A stretch of DNA of 64,000 nucleotides, from assembly GCF_001545075.1 (NCBI RefSeq), contig NZ_FCOB02000004.1, forward strand, positions 186,001-250,000, in the 5' to 3' direction. Positions 62,522 through 64,000 of the stretch are shown one piece after another. The notes under the pieces were generated by a model. It was not told where the DNA came from. It made no database searches and saw only the letters and a program-made list of their open reading frames with translations. A program made the position numbers and the translations under genes. Within the stretch, counting starts at the first letter, position 1; the number at the start of each line of letters is the position of its first letter. Origin of the DNA: Caballeronia ptereochthonis (GTDB taxonomy: Bacteria > Pseudomonadota > Gammaproteobacteria > Burkholderiales > Burkholderiaceae).

Positions 62522-64000
62522 ATGGCACCACGAGCGCGCGGCCCAGCCGCGGAGTCGGGCAGCACGCCCGGGGTTTCCCTCGCAGCCTCGTCTGCGTGCG
62601 CGGGTGCCGGTCCAGGGGCGGTTTCGCGCGCAATCCCGGGCGCGCGGGCCACGCTATCCCTGCTCGCCGCGATGCTCGCGGGCGCCCTCGCCGGCTGCGC
62701 GAATTCGCCGGCGCCGCCCGCGCCGAAAGTCGCGCAGGCGCACGCACCCACGCCGGCGCCCGCCGAGCCGGTCGAGGGGCCCCGCATCGTCAGCGCGGCG
62801 GCATCGGGGCCGGAGCCGGGCATCGTCAATCCGCTGCCCACGAGTCCGTCGGCATCGCTCTCCGGAGCCGCGACGCCCTTCGCCACGAAGAACGCGCTCT
62901 ACACGCCCGTGTCCTTTTCCAGCGTGCCCGGCTGGGCAAGCGATGACGTCGCGCAATCCTGGGAGGCGTTCCGGCGCGGCTGCGCGGTGCTGGGCGGCAA
63001 GCCCGGGTGGGCGGCGCCGTGCGCGGCCGCGCGCGGTATCAACGCGAACGACAGCGTCGCGGTGCGCCGCTTCTTCGAGGACAACTTCACGGTCTACCAG
63101 ATCCGCAACGTCGACAAGACTTCGCGCGGCGTGCTGACCGGCTATTACGAGCCGGTCCTGCGCGGCAGCCGCAAGTATGGCGCGCCATATGTCTATCCGG
63201 TCTACGGCGTGCCGCGCGACATGGTGTTCCTCGATTCGCGCCGCCTGCCGCCCAATGCGCGCGGCGAGCCGGTCATGGCGCGCATCGAGGGCCGCACGGT
63301 GATTCCGCTCGCGGCGGTCTCCACCGGCAATGCGAAAGGCGTCTACGCACTCGAGCTCGGCAGCAGCGTGCCCGATATCCGCGACAAGAAGCTGCGGCTG
63401 CGTCTGGAAGGCAACCGCATCGTGCCGTACTACTCGCGCGTGCAGATCGAGCGCGGACGCATCGACGCGCCGGTGCTCGCCTATGTCGCGGACCCCGCGA
63501 TGCTCTATGCTATGCAACTGCAGGGCGCCGGCAAGGTCGTCCTGCCGGACGGCGTGAGCGTCATCCGGCTCGCCTATGCCGAGCAGAACGGCTTCGCGTT
63601 CAATCCGCCCGTCGCCAGTGCATCGACCAAGGGCCGCAAGGTTCTCGTGCGGGGCGTGGAAATCGACCTGGAAGAAGGCAACGTGAACACGCAGAACACG
63701 CCGGACCACGCCGATGCATTCGCCTCCGACGACGCGCCTCAGTCGCAACTGTTGCGCGGCGCGGCCGACGCCGATCCTCCGGGCGCTGCCGCAGCCGCCG
63801 CTCACGCCGATGCCTCGCCCGAATCGCCCCCCGAGTCGCCGCTGTTGCGCGGCTTCAATCTCGCGAAAGGCGCGACGCCCACGGTGCGGCCGGCGCGCGT
63901 GAGCACCTCGCCGGCGGCGACGGCGGCCACTTCCGGCCACGGCGCGCTGCCATCCGCTCATGCAGCCAATCCTCCCGCCGCGCCCGCGCCGTCGCTTGCC
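62522..64000 (+). CDS. MltA-family lytic transglycosylase lipoprotein, 3' end beyond window
   Basis: The frame is open to the window edge. The ATG at 62522 has GAGGA eight bases before it; a further ATG at 62471 is in frame. The N-terminus ends in a lipobox LAGALAGC (about residue 58). The MltA core follows: FTVYQIRNVDKTSRGVLTGY then YYEPVLRGS, RLPPNARGEPV, and VASTGN-like AVSTGNAKGVYALEL, with a 3D-domain-like RLAYAEQNGFAF near 350. MltA enzymes cleave peptidoglycan to 1,6-anhydro products. After that, about 130 visible residues are Ala/Pro-rich and unlike normal MltA. The downstream end is unseen. Following the T6SS kinase gene, it may open the wall for the T6SS complex. Confidence 0.85.
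   Translation, partial: MAPRARGPAAESGSTPGVSLAASSACAGAGPGAVSRAIPGARATLSLLAAMLAGALAGCANSPAPPAPKVAQAHAPTPAPAEPVEGPRIVSAAASGPEPGIVNPLPTSPSASLSGAATPFATKNALYTPVSFSSVPGWASDDVAQSWEAFRRGCAVLGGKPGWAAPCAAARGINANDSVAVRRFFEDNFTVYQIRNVDKTSRGVLTGYYEPVLRGSRKYGAPYVYPVYGVPRDMVFLDSRRLPPNARGEPVMARIEGRTVIPLAAVSTGNAKGVYALELGSSVPDIRDKKLRLRLEGNRIVPYYSRVQIERGRIDAPVLAYVADPAMLYAMQLQGAGKVVLPDGVSVIRLAYAEQNGFAFNPPVASASTKGRKVLVRGVEIDLEEGNVNTQNTPDHADAFASDDAPQSQLLRGAADADPPGAAAAAAHADASPESPPESPLLRGFNLAKGATPTVRPARVSTSPAATAATSGHGALPSAHAANPPAAPAPSLA

Overview
The window looks like a chromosomal or megaplasmid segment of a Burkholderiaceae bacterium (Burkholderia/Paraburkholderia/Caballeronia type). The reasons are high GC with strong third-position G/C bias, the style of the type VI secretion (T6SS) genes, and the BluB, CopC, MipA and cytochrome b561 homologues. 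I saw no rRNA or tRNA gene, CRISPR array, insertion sequence or integrase.

Region 1 (about 1-12200) is a patchwork of accessory and housekeeping genes: a ParB-like nuclease family protein, cytochrome b561, an unusual Stf0-sulfotransferase-like/methyltransferase fusion, a DUF4118 membrane protein, an alpha/beta hydrolase overlapping a MipA/OmpV porin-like gene, a secreted alkaline-phosphatase-superfamily enzyme, a decayed heavy-metal-type histidine kinase, BluB, and a small copper-related set (DUF2946 protein, exported barrel-like protein, CopC) without CopD.

Region 2 (12293-19324, minus strand) is a two-gene operon that I rate as the best candidate for an undescribed system. It encodes a membrane-anchored TIR protein of about 1,493 residues with some 30 tandem 32-33-residue repeats. 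A 2TM/TrkA-N/RyR/SLOG-like protein follows it. TIR, RyR and SLOG domains recur in bacterial nucleotide-signalling and anti-phage conflict systems.

Region 3 (19824-27155, minus strand) is a T6SS effector island: hcp, vgrG, a Tlde1-like L,D-transpeptidase effector, a DUF2169 protein, a ketosynthase-like protein that has lost its catalytic residues, a PAAR-like (DUF4150) protein with a candidate C-terminal deaminase toxin, and its likely immunity gene. It looks less GC-rich than its surroundings, which suits acquired DNA.

Region 4 (27304-64000) is a complete T6SS. On the plus strand are hcp-like, tssE, tssF, tssG, tssH/clpV, FHA (tagH) and a PP2C phosphatase. On the minus strand are tssA, a DUF6484 gene, a TIGR02270 gene, tssB and tssC. 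On the plus strand again are tssJ, tssK, tssL (OmpA fusion), tssM, tagF, a Ser/Thr kinase and an MltA-like lytic transglycosylase cut by the window end. Between tssA and tssJ sits a two-partner secretion operon (tpsA adhesin, tpsB transporter) headed by a CHAT-protease/TPR protein. All core T6SS components (TssA-TssM) are present, together with the FHA/kinase/phosphatase post-translational control module.
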